Of a DNA stretch of 64,000 nt, positions 7,709-17,888 are shown in pieces (the stretch's first letter is position 1; each line of letters opens with the position of its first letter). A program made the translations under genes and the position numbers. Below the pieces are notes generated by a model that did not search any database, was not told the DNA's origin, and worked only from the letters and a program-made list of their open reading frames with translations. This DNA is from Actinobacillus succinogenes 130Z (GTDB lineage: Bacteria; Pseudomonadota; Gammaproteobacteria; Enterobacterales; Pasteurellaceae). The stretch covers positions 2,255,664 to 2,319,663 of the forward strand of contig NC_009655.1 of assembly GCF_000017245.1 (NCBI RefSeq). The letters are read 5' to 3'.

Positions 7709-9556
7709 TTAGCTGTGACGACTGCCTTTAAAGCCTTTTTCACGAAATTCTTTGCGACCGACGTCTTTAAAAGTGCGGTCAAATTTTCCGCCGAATTTAC
7801 GGTCGCCTTTAAAACCTCGATCATTAAAACGATGCTCTCCCCGTTCATGGAAACGCTCATTAGCGCGACGCTTACCGTCGCGATGTTCGAAACGTTCGGC
7901 GCGTTCTCCGCTTTGAACTTCACGAACGAAAGACATTTGCATTTGTTTATTCAGTACGCGTGTTTTTTCGAAATGACGCAGTAATTGCTTCGGCATGCCT
8001 TGCGGTAATTCGATAGTGGAATAATCATCAAATAATTTGATATGACCGATATTGCGGCTGTTAATATCACCTTCATTGGCAATCGCACCCACAATATGAC
8101 GCACCTCCACCCCATCGGAACGACCGATTTCGATACGGTACAAATCCATCGATTTCGGTACCCCGTAACCGCGACGTTCATCAGAACGTTGGGAGCGATT
8201 AGCCCGTTCACGGCGTTCGTTACGTTTCGGCATCGGCGCATCCGGCGGCAAAATCAATTTTTGTTTACCTTGTAACAACATTAACATAGCGGCGGCAATG
8301 TCTTCCTGATCCTGATCTGCGGTAAACAAATCTTCCAATAAGCTACGGTATTTTTCTAAATCGTGATGTTCAAGCTGTTTGGTGATTTTCGCCACAAATT
8401 TGGCACGGCGGCAGGCTTGCAAACGTTCATGGTTCGGCAATTCCACTTCCTCAATCGGTTTTTTCATCAAACGTTCGATATTGCCTAACAAGCGACGTTC
8501 GCGCGGTTCCACAAATAAAATAGCGCTGCCGGAACGACCGGCCCGCCCGGTACGGCCTATACGGTGTACGTAAGATTCGGCATCTAACGGAATATCATAA
8601 TTCACTACCAAACTGATGCGTTCCACATCCAAACCGCGGGCAGCCACATCCGTCGCCACTAAAATATCCAAACTGCCGTTACGTAAACGATCAAGGGTTT
8701 GTTCACGCGCCTGTTGGGTCATATCACCGTTTAATGCGGCGGCACGGAAACCGTGTTTGTCCAATAATTCCGTAACGTCTAATGTGCCTGTTTTGGTACG
8801 GGTGAAAATAATAGCGGCATCAAAATCTTCCACTTCCAGAAAACGCAATAATGCCTCATTTTTACGATAACCGCGTACATACCAGCAGCTTTGAGCAATA
8901 TCAGGATTAGTACGTTGGGTCGATTGGATTCTAACCTCCTGCGGATTCGTCATAAAACGTTTGGTAATACGACGAATCGGTTCCGGCATAGTGGCCGAGA
9001 ACAATGCCGTTTGGTGCTGTTCCGGCAATTCCGCCATCACGGTTTCTACATCGTCGATAAAGCCCATACGTAACATCTCGTCCGCTTCATCCAACACGAT
9101 AAATTTTAACGCGGAAAGATCCAAGGTACCGCGCTTGATATGGTCCAGAATACGACCCGGCGTCCCCACCACCACTTGGGCGCCTTGGCGTAACGCACGA
9201 AGTTGAATATCGTAACGTTGTCCGCCGTAAAGCGTAACGATACGAATACCTTTCGCATTTTTCGTAAATTGTTCACAGGCATCCGCCACTTGAATTGCCA
9301 GTTCGCGCGTCGGCGCCATCACCAACATTTGAGGATATTTTTCGTCACTATCGATCTGCGCCAATAAAGGCAAAGAAAAAGCGGCGGTTTTACCGCTTCC
9401 GGTTTGTGCCATACCCAGCACGTCACGACCTTCTAAAAGGTGCGGAATACAGGCGTGCTGGATAGGAGAAGGTGATTCAAAACCCATTTCCGAAACTGCA
9501 GAAAGGATAAAGTCAGGCAGACCTAAGTCGCCAAAGGTAATTTTAGTTTCAGTCAT
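7709..9556 (-). CDS. deaD: Cold-shock DEAD-box RNA helicase
   Basis: An ATP-dependent RNA helicase acting in ribosome assembly and mRNA decay. Visible motifs in order: Q motif (SPSPIQHACIPHL), Walker A AQTGSGKT (about 50-57), PTREL, TPGR, DEAD (about 156-159), SAT (188-190), ARGLD and HRIGRTGR. A DbpA-like RNA-binding domain (about 470-550) and a basic tail rich in R, G and F complete 615 residues, as in DeaD/CsdA. It is the last gene of the conserved pnp-nlpI-deaD cluster, separated from nlpI by 201 bp. A Haemophilus-type USS lies within the C-terminal coding part. Confidence 0.95.
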   Translation of the reverse strand: MTETKITFGDLGLPDFILSAVSEMGFESPSPIQHACIPHLLEGRDVLGMAQTGSGKTAAFSLPLLAQIDSDEKYPQMLVMAPTRELAIQVADACEQFTKNAKGIRIVTLYGGQRYDIQLRALRQGAQVVVGTPGRILDHIKRGTLDLSALKFIVLDEADEMLRMGFIDDVETVMAELPEQHQTALFSATMPEPIRRITKRFMTNPQEVRIQSTQRTNPDIAQSCWYVRGYRKNEALLRFLEVEDFDAAIIFTRTKTGTLDVTELLDKHGFRAAALNGDMTQQAREQTLDRLRNGSLDILVATDVAARGLDVERISLVVNYDIPLDAESYVHRIGRTGRAGRSGSAILFVEPRERRLLGNIERLMKKPIEEVELPNHERLQACRRAKFVAKITKQLEHHDLEKYRSLLEDLFTADQDQEDIAAAMLMLLQGKQKLILPPDAPMPKRNERRERANRSQRSDERRGYGVPKSMDLYRIEIGRSDGVEVRHIVGAIANEGDINSRNIGHIKLFDDYSTIELPQGMPKQLLRHFEKTRVLNKQMQMSFVREVQSGERAERFEHRDGKRRANERFHERGEHRFNDRGFKGDRKFGGKFDRTFKDVGRKEFREKGFKGSRHS

Positions 9557-9757
9557 TAAAATACTCAGATTGTATGTAAGGAAAGCTCAATCGGCTTTCA
9601 TGTGTATAATTTTTTGCAATTACAAACCGCAAAAGTTTTTAAAGATACGCCACGAAATAAAGAATCATGTCGAAACTTTATACTCGTTAGCCGTACTAAC
9701 GTTTAAAATTTTGTTTTTTTCCACCGCACTTTATCGCGAGTATCACCAATAGATGAT

Positions 9758-10711
9758 CTAATCCGCGAAAATACCGGCCGCTTTCCAAGCGTCCGACATC
9801 GGTTCCGTTTGCTCGCCGGCATCGGCTTTTTTCAGCTTATCCAGTTCAAACAATGCAAAACGATACTCAACAAAATTATACACCTGATTTGCCACCGCCA
9901 ATTTGAACAAGGTTTCCGCTTCATCCAAATCGCCTGTATTGAGTTTTTGTTTTGCCAGATAAAAGTAGGTTTCCGTCAGAATTTCCGCATATTCAGGAGA
10001 TTGCGGATCTACAAAGACTTTGGCTTTGTCTAATAAATCCTGCTCGGAAAGTTTGCCCAAATAATATTGGACGATAAAGGTTCCCCAATATTCAGTCGAA
10101 AGGGTTTCCGCCCGATTGACTAAATTCTGTCTTGCCTCGCTCGGTTTAAATTTCAGTTCGTTCAAATAAATCCATAATACGCGGTAAGGATCCTGAATAT
10201 TCGCTTGATAGAAACGATGAAAATCCTGTGCCGCAAGGTTATAACGCCCTGTGTAATAAAAATCCAAACCTCGATTCAAATAGGTATATTCATAATCGGG
10301 ATCTAATTCCAGCACTACGTTGAACGATTCCAACGCACTGTCGTAATCTTCATCTAATAACGAATACAAACCTAAATAATTATACACTGCGGCCATTCTA
10401 GGTTGCAGTGCAAGGGCATGAGTGAAATCATAACGAGCCATTCCCCAAAGCCCTAAGCTGTCGTAAAGTACGCCGCGCTCAAAATGTAAATCGGCGCGTT
10501 CCTCATGCGACATTTGTCCTATAATCAGTATTTGGCTGATGCGTGCAATCATCACTTCCTGTTCAAAATGCACATTAGGATATTGTTCCGCCAGCACAAT
10601 CTTATTTTTGGACACGAACACTCCGGTACTGCTTGTACAGCCCGCAAGCAGTAAAACGAATAAACCCGGAATAAATAAACCGACGTTTAAAAACCGTTTC
10701 AGATGTGCCAT
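9758..10711 (-). CDS. nlpI: Outer-membrane lipoprotein NlpI
   Basis: A TPR lipoprotein that in E. coli works as adaptor for the Prc protease and the peptidoglycan hydrolase MepS. The signal peptide ends in a lipobox LLLAGC, giving a lipidated Cys at about residue 25. TPR helices are visible from about residue 70 to 190 (HFERGVLYDSLGLWGMARYDFTHALALQP, AVYNYLGLYSLLDEDYDSALESFN and following). Length 317 against about 294 in E. coli. The position directly after pnp matches the enterobacterial order. Confidence 0.93.
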   Translation of the reverse strand: MAHLKRFLNVGLFIPGLFVLLLAGCTSSTGVFVSKNKIVLAEQYPNVHFEQEVMIARISQILIIGQMSHEERADLHFERGVLYDSLGLWGMARYDFTHALALQPRMAAVYNYLGLYSLLDEDYDSALESFNVVLELDPDYEYTYLNRGLDFYYTGRYNLAAQDFHRFYQANIQDPYRVLWIYLNELKFKPSEARQNLVNRAETLSTEYWGTFIVQYYLGKLSEQDLLDKAKVFVDPQSPEYAEILTETYFYLAKQKLNTGDLDEAETLFKLAVANQVYNFVEYRFALFELDKLKKADAGEQTEPMSDAWKAAGIFAD

Positions 10712-10745
10712 TTAAGAATGCCTTAGGATAAAAATTCGAAAAGAT

Positions 10746-10780
10746 GACCGCACTTTGTACCAAATTATCAAAGTGCGGTC
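10746..10780 (-). terminator. USS-pair hairpin between pnp and nlpI
   Basis: GACCGCACTTT (10746-10756) and AAAGTGCGGTC (10770-10780) are perfect inverted arms around a 13-nt loop. No strong T tail follows, so it may attenuate transcription or protect the mRNA end rather than terminate fully. Confidence 0.6.
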
Positions 10781-10792
10781 GGATTTTACAAA

Positions 10793-12916
10793 TTATTCTT
10801 CAACAATGTCAGTTTGCGCGTCGGCGTTTTCAGCTTTGGACACGATGTCTTTCATCGTTAAACGAATACGTCCCTGACGGTCGATTTCCACTACTTTAAC
10901 CTGAACGTCCTGACCGACCTGGAGATAATCGCTCACTTTCTCAACTCGTTCTTCTGCGATTTGAGAAATATGAACCAAACCTTCTTTGTTACCCAGAATT
11001 GCAACGAACGCACCGAAGTCCGCCAGACGCGTGACTTTACCGGTATAAACCGCTCCTGCTTCCACTTCGGCGGTAATCTCTTCAATACGCGCCATCACTT
11101 CTTTCACCGCATTACCGTCAATTGCGGCAATTTTTACCGTACCGTCATCGTCAATATCGATCGAAGTACCGGTTTCTTCGGTTAAAGTACGAATAGTCGC
11201 CCCGCCTTTACCGATTACGTCTTTGATTTTCTTCGGATCGATTTTCATGGTGTAAATACGCGGCGCATATTCGGAAATCTCCGCACGCGGTGCCGCAATG
11301 GCTTGTTCCATTACCCCCAAAATGTGCATACGCGCTGATTTTGCCTGGTTCAAGGCGATTTGCATAATTTCAGGCGTGATACCTTCGATTTTGATGTCCA
11401 TTTGCAGTGCGGTCACACCGGTACGGGTTCCCGCTACTTTGAAGTCCATATCGCCTAAATGGTCTTCATCACCCAAAATATCCGAAAGCACGACGAATTT
11501 ATCTTCTTCTTTTACCAAGCCCATGGCGATGCCCGCTACCGCGGATTTAACCGGCACGCCGGCATCCATTAAGGCCAATGACGCACCGCAAACGGATGCC
11601 ATTGATGAAGAACCGTTCGATTCGGTGATTTCGGACACCACACGCACAACATACGGGAATTCGCTAATGCTTGGCATTACGGCCGCCACACCACGTTTGG
11701 CCAAACGACCGTGACCGATTTCACGACGTTTCGGCGAACCTACACGACCTGTTTCACCTACCGAATACGGAGGGAAATTGTAATGGAATAAGAAAGTATC
11801 CTGGCGTTCGCCCGTTAATTCGTCAAGAATTTGCGCATCGCGTTCCGTACCTAAGGTGACCACCGCTAACGCCTGAGTTTCTCCGCGGGTAAAGATGGCC
11901 GAACCGTGAGTACGCGGCAACACGCCGGTACAAATATCTAAGGCGCGCACAGTGTCAACGGTACGACCGTCGATACGCGGTTCGCCGGCAATGATACGCC
12001 CGCGTACGATTTGGCTTTCCAGCGCGGTGAAAATGTCAACGATTTTACCTTCGCTCACCTCTTCGTTTTCAGCCGTGATTTGCGCAATCACATCCGCTTT
12101 AATGGCGTCGATTTGTTCGTAGCGCACTTGTTTTTCCGTGATACGGTACGCATCACCCAAACGGCTTTCTGCAATCACTTTCACTTGATTGATTAATGCC
12201 GTATCCGGTTCCGGCGCAACCCAATCCCAACGCGGCTTACCCGCTTCTTTCACCAATTCTTTAATAGCTTCGATCACAACCTGTTGTTGCTGATGACCGA
12301 ACACCACCGCAGCCAACATTTGTTCTTCAGTTAAGATATCCGCTTCGGATTCCACCATTAACACCGCTTTATCCGTACCCGCGACCACTAAATCCAAACG
12401 GCTTTGTTTTTGTTCCGCCATGGTCGGATTTAATACGAACTGATCGTTAATAAAACCGACACGCGCCGCACCGATCGGGCCGTTGAAAGGCACACCGGAT
12501 AATGCAAGCGCCGCCGAAGCGCCGATCATTGCCACCAAATCAGGGCTGATTTGCGGGTTAACGGAAACCACTGTCGCAATAATTTGAATTTCGTTTAAAA
12601 AACCTTCCGGGAACAACGGACGAATCGGGCGGTCGATTAAACGTGCAATTAACGTTTCGCCTTCGGAAGGACGACCTTCACGTTTGAAGAAACCGCCGGG
12701 GATTTTACCTGCCGCATAACTGCGCTCTTGGTAATCTACGGTTAACGGGAAGAAATCCTGACCTTCTTTCACCTCTTTTTTCGCTACCACGGAAACAAAC
12801 ACCGTAGTATCGTCCATACTTGCCATCACCGCCGCCGTTGCCTGACGGGCGATAGCGCCGGTTTCCAATGTTACGGTATGTTGACCGTATTTAAATTGTT
12901 TTACAATTGGATTCAC
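10793..12916 (-). CDS. pnp: Polyribonucleotide nucleotidyltransferase (PNPase)
   Basis: A phosphorolytic 3'-to-5' exoribonuclease and degradosome component. It has 707 residues in the standard order: RNase PH domain 1, an alpha-helical linker, RNase PH domain 2 with the catalytic region (FLFHYNFPPYSVGETGR and DEDHLGDMDFKVAGT), then KH (GKGGATIR) at about 560-620 and S1 (GAVYTGKVTRLADFGAFV) at about 620-690. No rpsO lies directly upstream, unlike E. coli; the next gene upstream is divergent. The leader of about 190 bp could hold autoregulatory structure, but I could not define one. Confidence 0.97.
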   Translation of the reverse strand: MNPIVKQFKYGQHTVTLETGAIARQATAAVMASMDDTTVFVSVVAKKEVKEGQDFFPLTVDYQERSYAAGKIPGGFFKREGRPSEGETLIARLIDRPIRPLFPEGFLNEIQIIATVVSVNPQISPDLVAMIGASAALALSGVPFNGPIGAARVGFINDQFVLNPTMAEQKQSRLDLVVAGTDKAVLMVESEADILTEEQMLAAVVFGHQQQQVVIEAIKELVKEAGKPRWDWVAPEPDTALINQVKVIAESRLGDAYRITEKQVRYEQIDAIKADVIAQITAENEEVSEGKIVDIFTALESQIVRGRIIAGEPRIDGRTVDTVRALDICTGVLPRTHGSAIFTRGETQALAVVTLGTERDAQILDELTGERQDTFLFHYNFPPYSVGETGRVGSPKRREIGHGRLAKRGVAAVMPSISEFPYVVRVVSEITESNGSSSMASVCGASLALMDAGVPVKSAVAGIAMGLVKEEDKFVVLSDILGDEDHLGDMDFKVAGTRTGVTALQMDIKIEGITPEIMQIALNQAKSARMHILGVMEQAIAAPRAEISEYAPRIYTMKIDPKKIKDVIGKGGATIRTLTEETGTSIDIDDDGTVKIAAIDGNAVKEVMARIEEITAEVEAGAVYTGKVTRLADFGAFVAILGNKEGLVHISQIAEERVEKVSDYLQVGQDVQVKVVEIDRQGRIRLTMKDIVSKAENADAQTDIVEE

Positions 12917-13183
12917 AACTTTTTCCTTTTAAAATTAATAGATTAAGTGTTTTATCTTCCAAATTGCGACTATTAAAAATGCGCTCAAAAACGACCGCAC
13001 TCGAATGCGGGCCGAACGCCCTTTTAGTAGCCGCACGCTAATACGGAAAATAAAACTGGCATATTATACTCGCCTTTTAACACGATTGGTAATTTTATTT
13101 GTAAATCCTTGTTCTTTCCGGTTTTGCGTATTACACTCCCCGTTAACTTTCGCAAAGTGAGGTCAAAAACGGAGGACTTTTTT

Positions 13184-13660
13184 ATGTTATTTGGTGATTT
13201 AACCCGCTCTGATTTTAAACACGGTTTACCGAAAGTGATTGCGGAAACCTGCGATTACCTAAACACCCTTGATTTAGCCGCGTTACAAACCGGCCGTCAC
13301 GACATTACCGACAGTATTTTCATGAACGTGATGGAAGTGGAAAGCGAACCCGCCGAAGCGCGTAAATCTGAAATTCACCGAAAATATCTTGATATTCAGG
13401 TGCTGATTTCCGGTGAAGAAAAAATGGAATTCGGCGTCACCGCCCCAAATCCGGCGGATTACGAACCTTACAACGAAGAAAGCGATTACCAGCTGACCTT
13501 GGCGGGCAAAGACATCGAACTCAAAAGCGAGCTGGTTTTACGCCCTAAAATGTTTGCCGTTTTTCTGCCCTACGAACCGCATAAACCGTGCTGTAATGTC
13601 GGTGAAAAAAGCGGTACTATCAAAAAACTGGTAGTAAAAATTCCGGTGGAATTGCTTTAA
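13184..13660 (+). CDS. YhcH/YjgK/YiaL (TabA) family beta-barrel protein
   Basis: A 158-residue cupin-like protein. The open frame extends to 13109, but the ATG at 13184 is preceded by GGAGGA at a good distance, and family similarity (MLFGDLTRSDF...) begins there. Conserved metal-site residues lie in EIHRKYLDIQ and LPYEPHKP, shared with Haemophilus HI0227 and E. coli YhcH and TabA. Members are linked to sialic acid use (YhcH) or to biofilm and toxin-antitoxin effects (TabA); the reaction is unsettled. No nan genes are nearby, so the role is open. Confidence 0.85.
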   Translation: MLFGDLTRSDFKHGLPKVIAETCDYLNTLDLAALQTGRHDITDSIFMNVMEVESEPAEARKSEIHRKYLDIQVLISGEEKMEFGVTAPNPADYEPYNEESDYQLTLAGKDIELKSELVLRPKMFAVFLPYEPHKPCCNVGEKSGTIKKLVVKIPVELL

Positions 13661-13667
13661 ACTCTAC

Positions 13668-13692
13668 AATCCCGGTACTCGCCGGGATTTTT
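13668..13692 (+). terminator. Terminator of the YhcH-family gene
   Basis: AATCCCGG (13668-13675) and CCGGGATT (13682-13689) form an 8-bp stem followed by five T. Confidence 0.85.
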
Positions 13693-13753
13693 CTTGCTTT
13701 AGCCTGACCAAACTGTCAAACTTACCCTATTCATTTGCAACGAGGAAAATCTC

Positions 13754-16132
13754 ATGGCAGGCAAAAAAACAGTAAAAAAAATGACCGCACTTACGGATTC
13801 CATTCATCTTGATCCGAATTATCAAAAAGAGCAGGCGAAATATGAAAATCCTATTCCGAGCCGGGATTTTATTCTGCAAATCATTCGCGAACAGAATCAA
13901 CCCGTGAGTCGCGAAGAACTGTTGAAAATTTTCGCTATTAAAGACGATGAACGCACCGAAGCGATACGTCGCCGTTTACGTGCGATGGAAAACGACGGAC
14001 AGCTGGTATTTACCAAGCGGAAACGTTATGCGTTGCCGGAAAAACTGGATTTACTCAAAGGAACGGTAATCGGACACCGTGACGGTTACGGTTTCTTACA
14101 AATCGAAGGGCGGACGGACAAAAAAGATTTGTTTATTCCCAACGCCCAAATGCAGCGTGTCATGCACGGCGATTTTGTGCTTGCCCAGCCTACCGCACTG
14201 GATCGAAAAGGCCGTCAGGAAGTGCGTATCGTACGCGTACTGGAAAACCGCAAAAAACAAATTGTCGGTCGTTTTTTCCTGGAAGAAGGTATCGGTTATG
14301 TGGTGCCGGACGACAGCCGTATTTCACGCGATATTCTGGTACCGAACGAAGATCGCAAAGGTGCGCGCATGGGACAGGTTGTAGTGGTGGAACTGAAACC
14401 GCGCACCGCTAATTTAAGCCAGCCCGTAGGCGCAATTATCGAAATTCTGGGCGATAACATGGCGAAAGGCATGGAAGTGGAAATCGCGTTACGTAACTAC
14501 GATATTCCTCACGTATTCCCGCCTGCGGTTGAAAAATACGTTAAAAAATTCAGCGAGGAAGTACCGGAGCAAGCGAAAGCGGGACGCGTTAATTTATGCG
14601 ATCTGCCGTTAGTCACCATTGACAGCGAAGACGCTCGCGATTTTGACGACGCCGTATATTGCCGTAAAGAAAAAAACGGCTGGCGTTTATGGGTGGCCAT
14701 TGCCGACGTCAGTTATTACGTGCGTTTACGCACCGCCTTGGACAGCGAAGCGCGTAACCGCGGAAACTCGGTTTACTTCCCGAACCGTGTCGTGCCGATG
14801 TTGCCGGAAATTTTATCCAACGGATTGTGTTCCCTTAATCCGCAGGTGGATCGCCTGTGCATGGTATGCGAAATGCAAATTGATGAAAAGGGTTTACTGA
14901 AAGCTTACCAATTCTATGAAGCGGTAATGAATTCCCACGCACGCCTGACCTATACCAAAGTGGCGAAAATTTTAGACGGCGACGAAGAATTGCGCCAACG
15001 TTATGCTGCACTGGTTCCGCACATCAAAGAATTGCACGCCATGTACAAGACTTTGCTGAACGCCCGTCATAAACGGGGAGCTATTGATTTCGAAACCATC
15101 GAAAGCAAATTTATTTTCAATGAGATGGGACGAATCGAGCGTATCGAAGCGGTGGAACGCAACGACGCCCATAAAATCATCGAAGAATGTATGATTTTAG
15201 CCAATATTTCTGCGGCGAATTTCATGGAACGCCATGAAGAACCGGCACTGTACCGCATTCACGCCGGCCCGAGCGAAGAAAAACTCACGGCGTTCCGTAC
15301 CTTTCTGGCCGAACTGGGCTTATCTTTGGGCGGCGGGTTAAAACCGAACACCAATGATTACGCAGAATTGCTGAATCAAGTGAAGCAACGTCCCGACGCC
15401 GAGCTGATTCAAACCATGTTACTGCGTTCTCTCAGCCAGGCCATGTACGAACCGGACAATATCGGACACTTCGGGCTGGCGCTGGACGAATACGCCCACT
15501 TTACTTCGCCGATTCGTCGGTATCCGGATTTAACCCTGCATCGCGGCATTAAATATCTGCTCGCCAAAGCCAAGGGCAGCAGTCGACGAACCACGGAATC
15601 CGGCGGTTATCATTACAATACGGACGAAATGGCGGAACTGGGCGAACATTGCTCCATGACGGAACGTCGCGCCGACGACGCCACGCGGGAAGTCGCCGAC
15701 TGGCTGAAATGCGAATATATGCAGGATCATATCGGCGAAGAATTCGACGGCATTATATCGTCCGTCACCGGTTTCGGTTTCTTCGTGCGCTTGGATGACC
15801 TGTTTATTGACGGCTTAGTGCACGTTTCCACATTGGATAACGATTATTATCAATATGACGCGGCGGGACAACGATTAATCGGCGAAAACAGCGGTATGCT
15901 CTATCGGCTGGGCGATAAAGTTCGCGTGCGGGTGGAAGCGGCGAATCTGGAAAATCGTCAGGTGGATTTCTCCTTAGTTGCCGGCGAACGCAAACCGCGT
16001 CGTCCGGGAAAAACGGCAAAAACCCGGGCAAAACAGACCGCACTTTCCGCACCGAAAAACAAAGGAAAACCGAAAAAAGAAAAAAGTGCGGTTAAAAAAG
16101 CGAAGAGTGCGGGAAAAACAAGAAAAAAATAA
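13754..16132 (+). CDS. rnr: Ribonuclease R
   Basis: A processive 3'-to-5' hydrolytic exoribonuclease that degrades structured RNA. Layout of the 792 residues: winged helix (about 35-95), cold-shock domains (about 100-240), an RNB catalytic domain with the acidic cluster TIDSEDARDFDDAVYC (about 292-307), an S1 domain (GEEFDGIISSVTGFGFFVRL) and a lysine-rich tail. Length and order match RNase R rather than RNase II. Two oppositely oriented USS copies fall within the basic tail (about 16037 and 16084), a place that tolerates their Lys/Thr/Ala-coding sequence. rlmB follows, as in E. coli. Confidence 0.96.
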   Translation: MAGKKTVKKMTALTDSIHLDPNYQKEQAKYENPIPSRDFILQIIREQNQPVSREELLKIFAIKDDERTEAIRRRLRAMENDGQLVFTKRKRYALPEKLDLLKGTVIGHRDGYGFLQIEGRTDKKDLFIPNAQMQRVMHGDFVLAQPTALDRKGRQEVRIVRVLENRKKQIVGRFFLEEGIGYVVPDDSRISRDILVPNEDRKGARMGQVVVVELKPRTANLSQPVGAIIEILGDNMAKGMEVEIALRNYDIPHVFPPAVEKYVKKFSEEVPEQAKAGRVNLCDLPLVTIDSEDARDFDDAVYCRKEKNGWRLWVAIADVSYYVRLRTALDSEARNRGNSVYFPNRVVPMLPEILSNGLCSLNPQVDRLCMVCEMQIDEKGLLKAYQFYEAVMNSHARLTYTKVAKILDGDEELRQRYAALVPHIKELHAMYKTLLNARHKRGAIDFETIESKFIFNEMGRIERIEAVERNDAHKIIEECMILANISAANFMERHEEPALYRIHAGPSEEKLTAFRTFLAELGLSLGGGLKPNTNDYAELLNQVKQRPDAELIQTMLLRSLSQAMYEPDNIGHFGLALDEYAHFTSPIRRYPDLTLHRGIKYLLAKAKGSSRRTTESGGYHYNTDEMAELGEHCSMTERRADDATREVADWLKCEYMQDHIGEEFDGIISSVTGFGFFVRLDDLFIDGLVHVSTLDNDYYQYDAAGQRLIGENSGMLYRLGDKVRVRVEAANLENRQVDFSLVAGERKPRRPGKTAKTRAKQTALSAPKNKGKPKKEKSAVKKAKSAGKTRKK

Positions 16133-16265
16133 CACAATAGAGACGACGCCATACCGGCTTCCGTTATAACGACGAAGCGTAATTATTATGTCCGGTCGCC
16201 GGCATAGCGTCCCTATCCTCCGTCATAATAAGAATCGTATTAAATATCCATTTAAAGGAAATAAA

Positions 16266-17003
16266 ATGTCCGAAAATATCTACGGCATTCACGCCGTAAA
16301 ATCTTTTCTCGAGCGTACGCCGGAACTCGTAGTTGAAGTTTATGCGCTGAAAGGCCGCGATGACAAACGACTTCAGCCTTTGTTAAACGAATTGCATAAT
16401 TTGGGTATCTCAGTGCAGTTTTTAAACCGCCAGACCTTGGATAACAAAGCGCACGGCGAAGTCCACCAAGGCATTATCGCGCGGGTACAGCCGGCAAAAG
16501 AACTGAACGAGTCCGATCTCGATAACATTTTGAACGGCAAACCGAATCCGTTATTACTGGTGCTGGACGGTGTAACCGATCCGCATAATTTAGGCGCATG
16601 CCTGCGCACGGCGGACGCCGCCGGCGTGGACGCGGTGATTGTACCGAAAGACAAATCGGCACAACTCACTTCCATCGCCCGTAAAGTGGCTTGCGGCGCA
16701 GCGGAAGTGCTGCCGTTAATCCGCGTTACCAATCTGGCGCGCACCCTGCGCGATATTCAACAATCCCACAACATTTGGGTGGTGGGCACGGCGGGTGAAG
16801 CGTCAGAAACCCTTTATCAAACCGAACTAACCGGATCGCTCGCGTTAGTAATGGGGGCGGAAGGCGACGGCATGCGCCGGTTAACGCGCGAATGCTGCGA
16901 CCAACTCATCAGTATTCCGATGGCGGGCAGCGTATCTTCGTTAAACGTTTCCGTCGCCACCGGCGTCTGCCTGTTTGAAATTGTACGCCAACGCCTGGCT
17001 TAA
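16266..17003 (+). CDS. rlmB: 23S rRNA (guanosine-2'-O-)-methyltransferase RlmB
   Basis: A SPOUT methyltransferase modifying G2251 of 23S rRNA. The frame is open from 16188, but the ATG at 16266 follows AAAGGA and gives 245 residues, the family length. The N-terminal L30e-like substrate-binding domain (IYGIHAVKSFLER) is followed by the trefoil-knot domain with motifs LVLDGVTDPHNLGACLRTA, VMGAEGDGMRRL and SIPMAGSVSSLNVSVATG. It sits 133 bp after rnr, as in enterobacteria. Confidence 0.95.
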   Translation: MSENIYGIHAVKSFLERTPELVVEVYALKGRDDKRLQPLLNELHNLGISVQFLNRQTLDNKAHGEVHQGIIARVQPAKELNESDLDNILNGKPNPLLLVLDGVTDPHNLGACLRTADAAGVDAVIVPKDKSAQLTSIARKVACGAAEVLPLIRVTNLARTLRDIQQSHNIWVVGTAGEASETLYQTELTGSLALVMGAEGDGMRRLTRECCDQLISIPMAGSVSSLNVSVATGVCLFEIVRQRLA

Positions 17004-17035
17004 TTAAAATATCGTCTGTTTATCAACCAACAAAA

Positions 17036-17644
17036 ATGGCAAAACTCTATTTTTATTATTCCACCATGAACGCCGGTAAATCCACCACATTGCTGCAATC
17101 GGCCTATAACTACCGGGAACGCGCCATGAACGTCATGCTTTACACCGCCGCCATTGACGACCGTTTCGGCGCGGGGAAAATCACGTCCCGCATCGGCATC
17201 AGTGCACAGGCGTACTTGTTTAATGATAAAACCGATTTCTGGCGGGAAATTCGGACACGACACAACAGCGGCAAATTAAATTGCGTATTATTGGATGAAG
17301 CGCAATTTCTGACTAAAACGCAAGTGTATCAACTTTCCGACGTGGTGGACGAACTCAATATTCCCGTGCTTTGTTACGGCATTCGTACGGATTTCCAAGG
17401 CAATTTATTTGAAGGCAGTCAATATTTGCTGGCATGGGCGGATCAACTGGAAGAACTCAAAACCATTTGCGAATGCGGACGTAAAGCCAATTTCGTGGTG
17501 CGGTTAAATGAACGGGGCGAAGTCGTGAAAGACGGCGAACAAATTCAAATCGGCGGCAACGATCGCTACTTATCCCTGTGCCGTTACCATTTCAAGCGGA
17601 AAATGGGAAAACTGCACAGTCAGCAAGCGGGGGATGAAAAATAA
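17036..17644 (+). CDS. tdk: Thymidine kinase
   Basis: Phosphorylates thymidine to dTMP in the salvage pathway. This is a 202-residue type II (TK1-like) enzyme with P-loop STMNAGKSTTLL (about 9-20) and the Walker B-like LLDEAQFL (about 84-91). A lasso and zinc region carries CECG and a later Cys-His pair (CRYH). The ribosome-binding site is weak and the gene starts 32 bp after rlmB, so it may be co-transcribed. Confidence 0.95.
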   Translation: MAKLYFYYSTMNAGKSTTLLQSAYNYRERAMNVMLYTAAIDDRFGAGKITSRIGISAQAYLFNDKTDFWREIRTRHNSGKLNCVLLDEAQFLTKTQVYQLSDVVDELNIPVLCYGIRTDFQGNLFEGSQYLLAWADQLEELKTICECGRKANFVVRLNERGEVVKDGEQIQIGGNDRYLSLCRYHFKRKMGKLHSQQAGDEK

Positions 17645-17748
17645 GAACCGAGACAAATTATAAATTTCGTCAAAAATCCTTTTATCCTTCGGCGATATTA
17701 GAGTAGAATGACTTTGTGAATCCAACATAAAATAAGGGGTATAGAACC

Positions 17749-17877
17749 ATGAAAAAATTAATTTCAGTATTTATTGCCAGTGCGTTTATTTTCACTTTAA
17801 CGGCTTGCGAAACCACCAAAGGCGTAGGTAAAGATATTCAAAGCGCCGGCGAAAAAATGCAACAAGTCGTCAATTAA
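17749..17877 (+). CDS. Entericidin-like small lipoprotein
   Basis: A 42-residue peptide beginning MKKLISVFIASAF with a lipobox LTAC, giving a mature Cys-anchored peptide of about 23 residues. The mature start CETTKGVGKDIQSAG resembles entericidin A/B (CNTTRGVGEDI...). Entericidins are small cell-envelope lipoproteins linked in E. coli to a toxin/antidote pair in stationary phase. Only one copy is present, so any toxin pairing is unsupported. AAGGGG lies about 10 bp before the ATG, and a strong terminator follows. Confidence 0.85.
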   Translation: MKKLISVFIASAFIFTLTACETTKGVGKDIQSAGEKMQQVVN

Positions 17878-17888
17878 TCATCATTATA

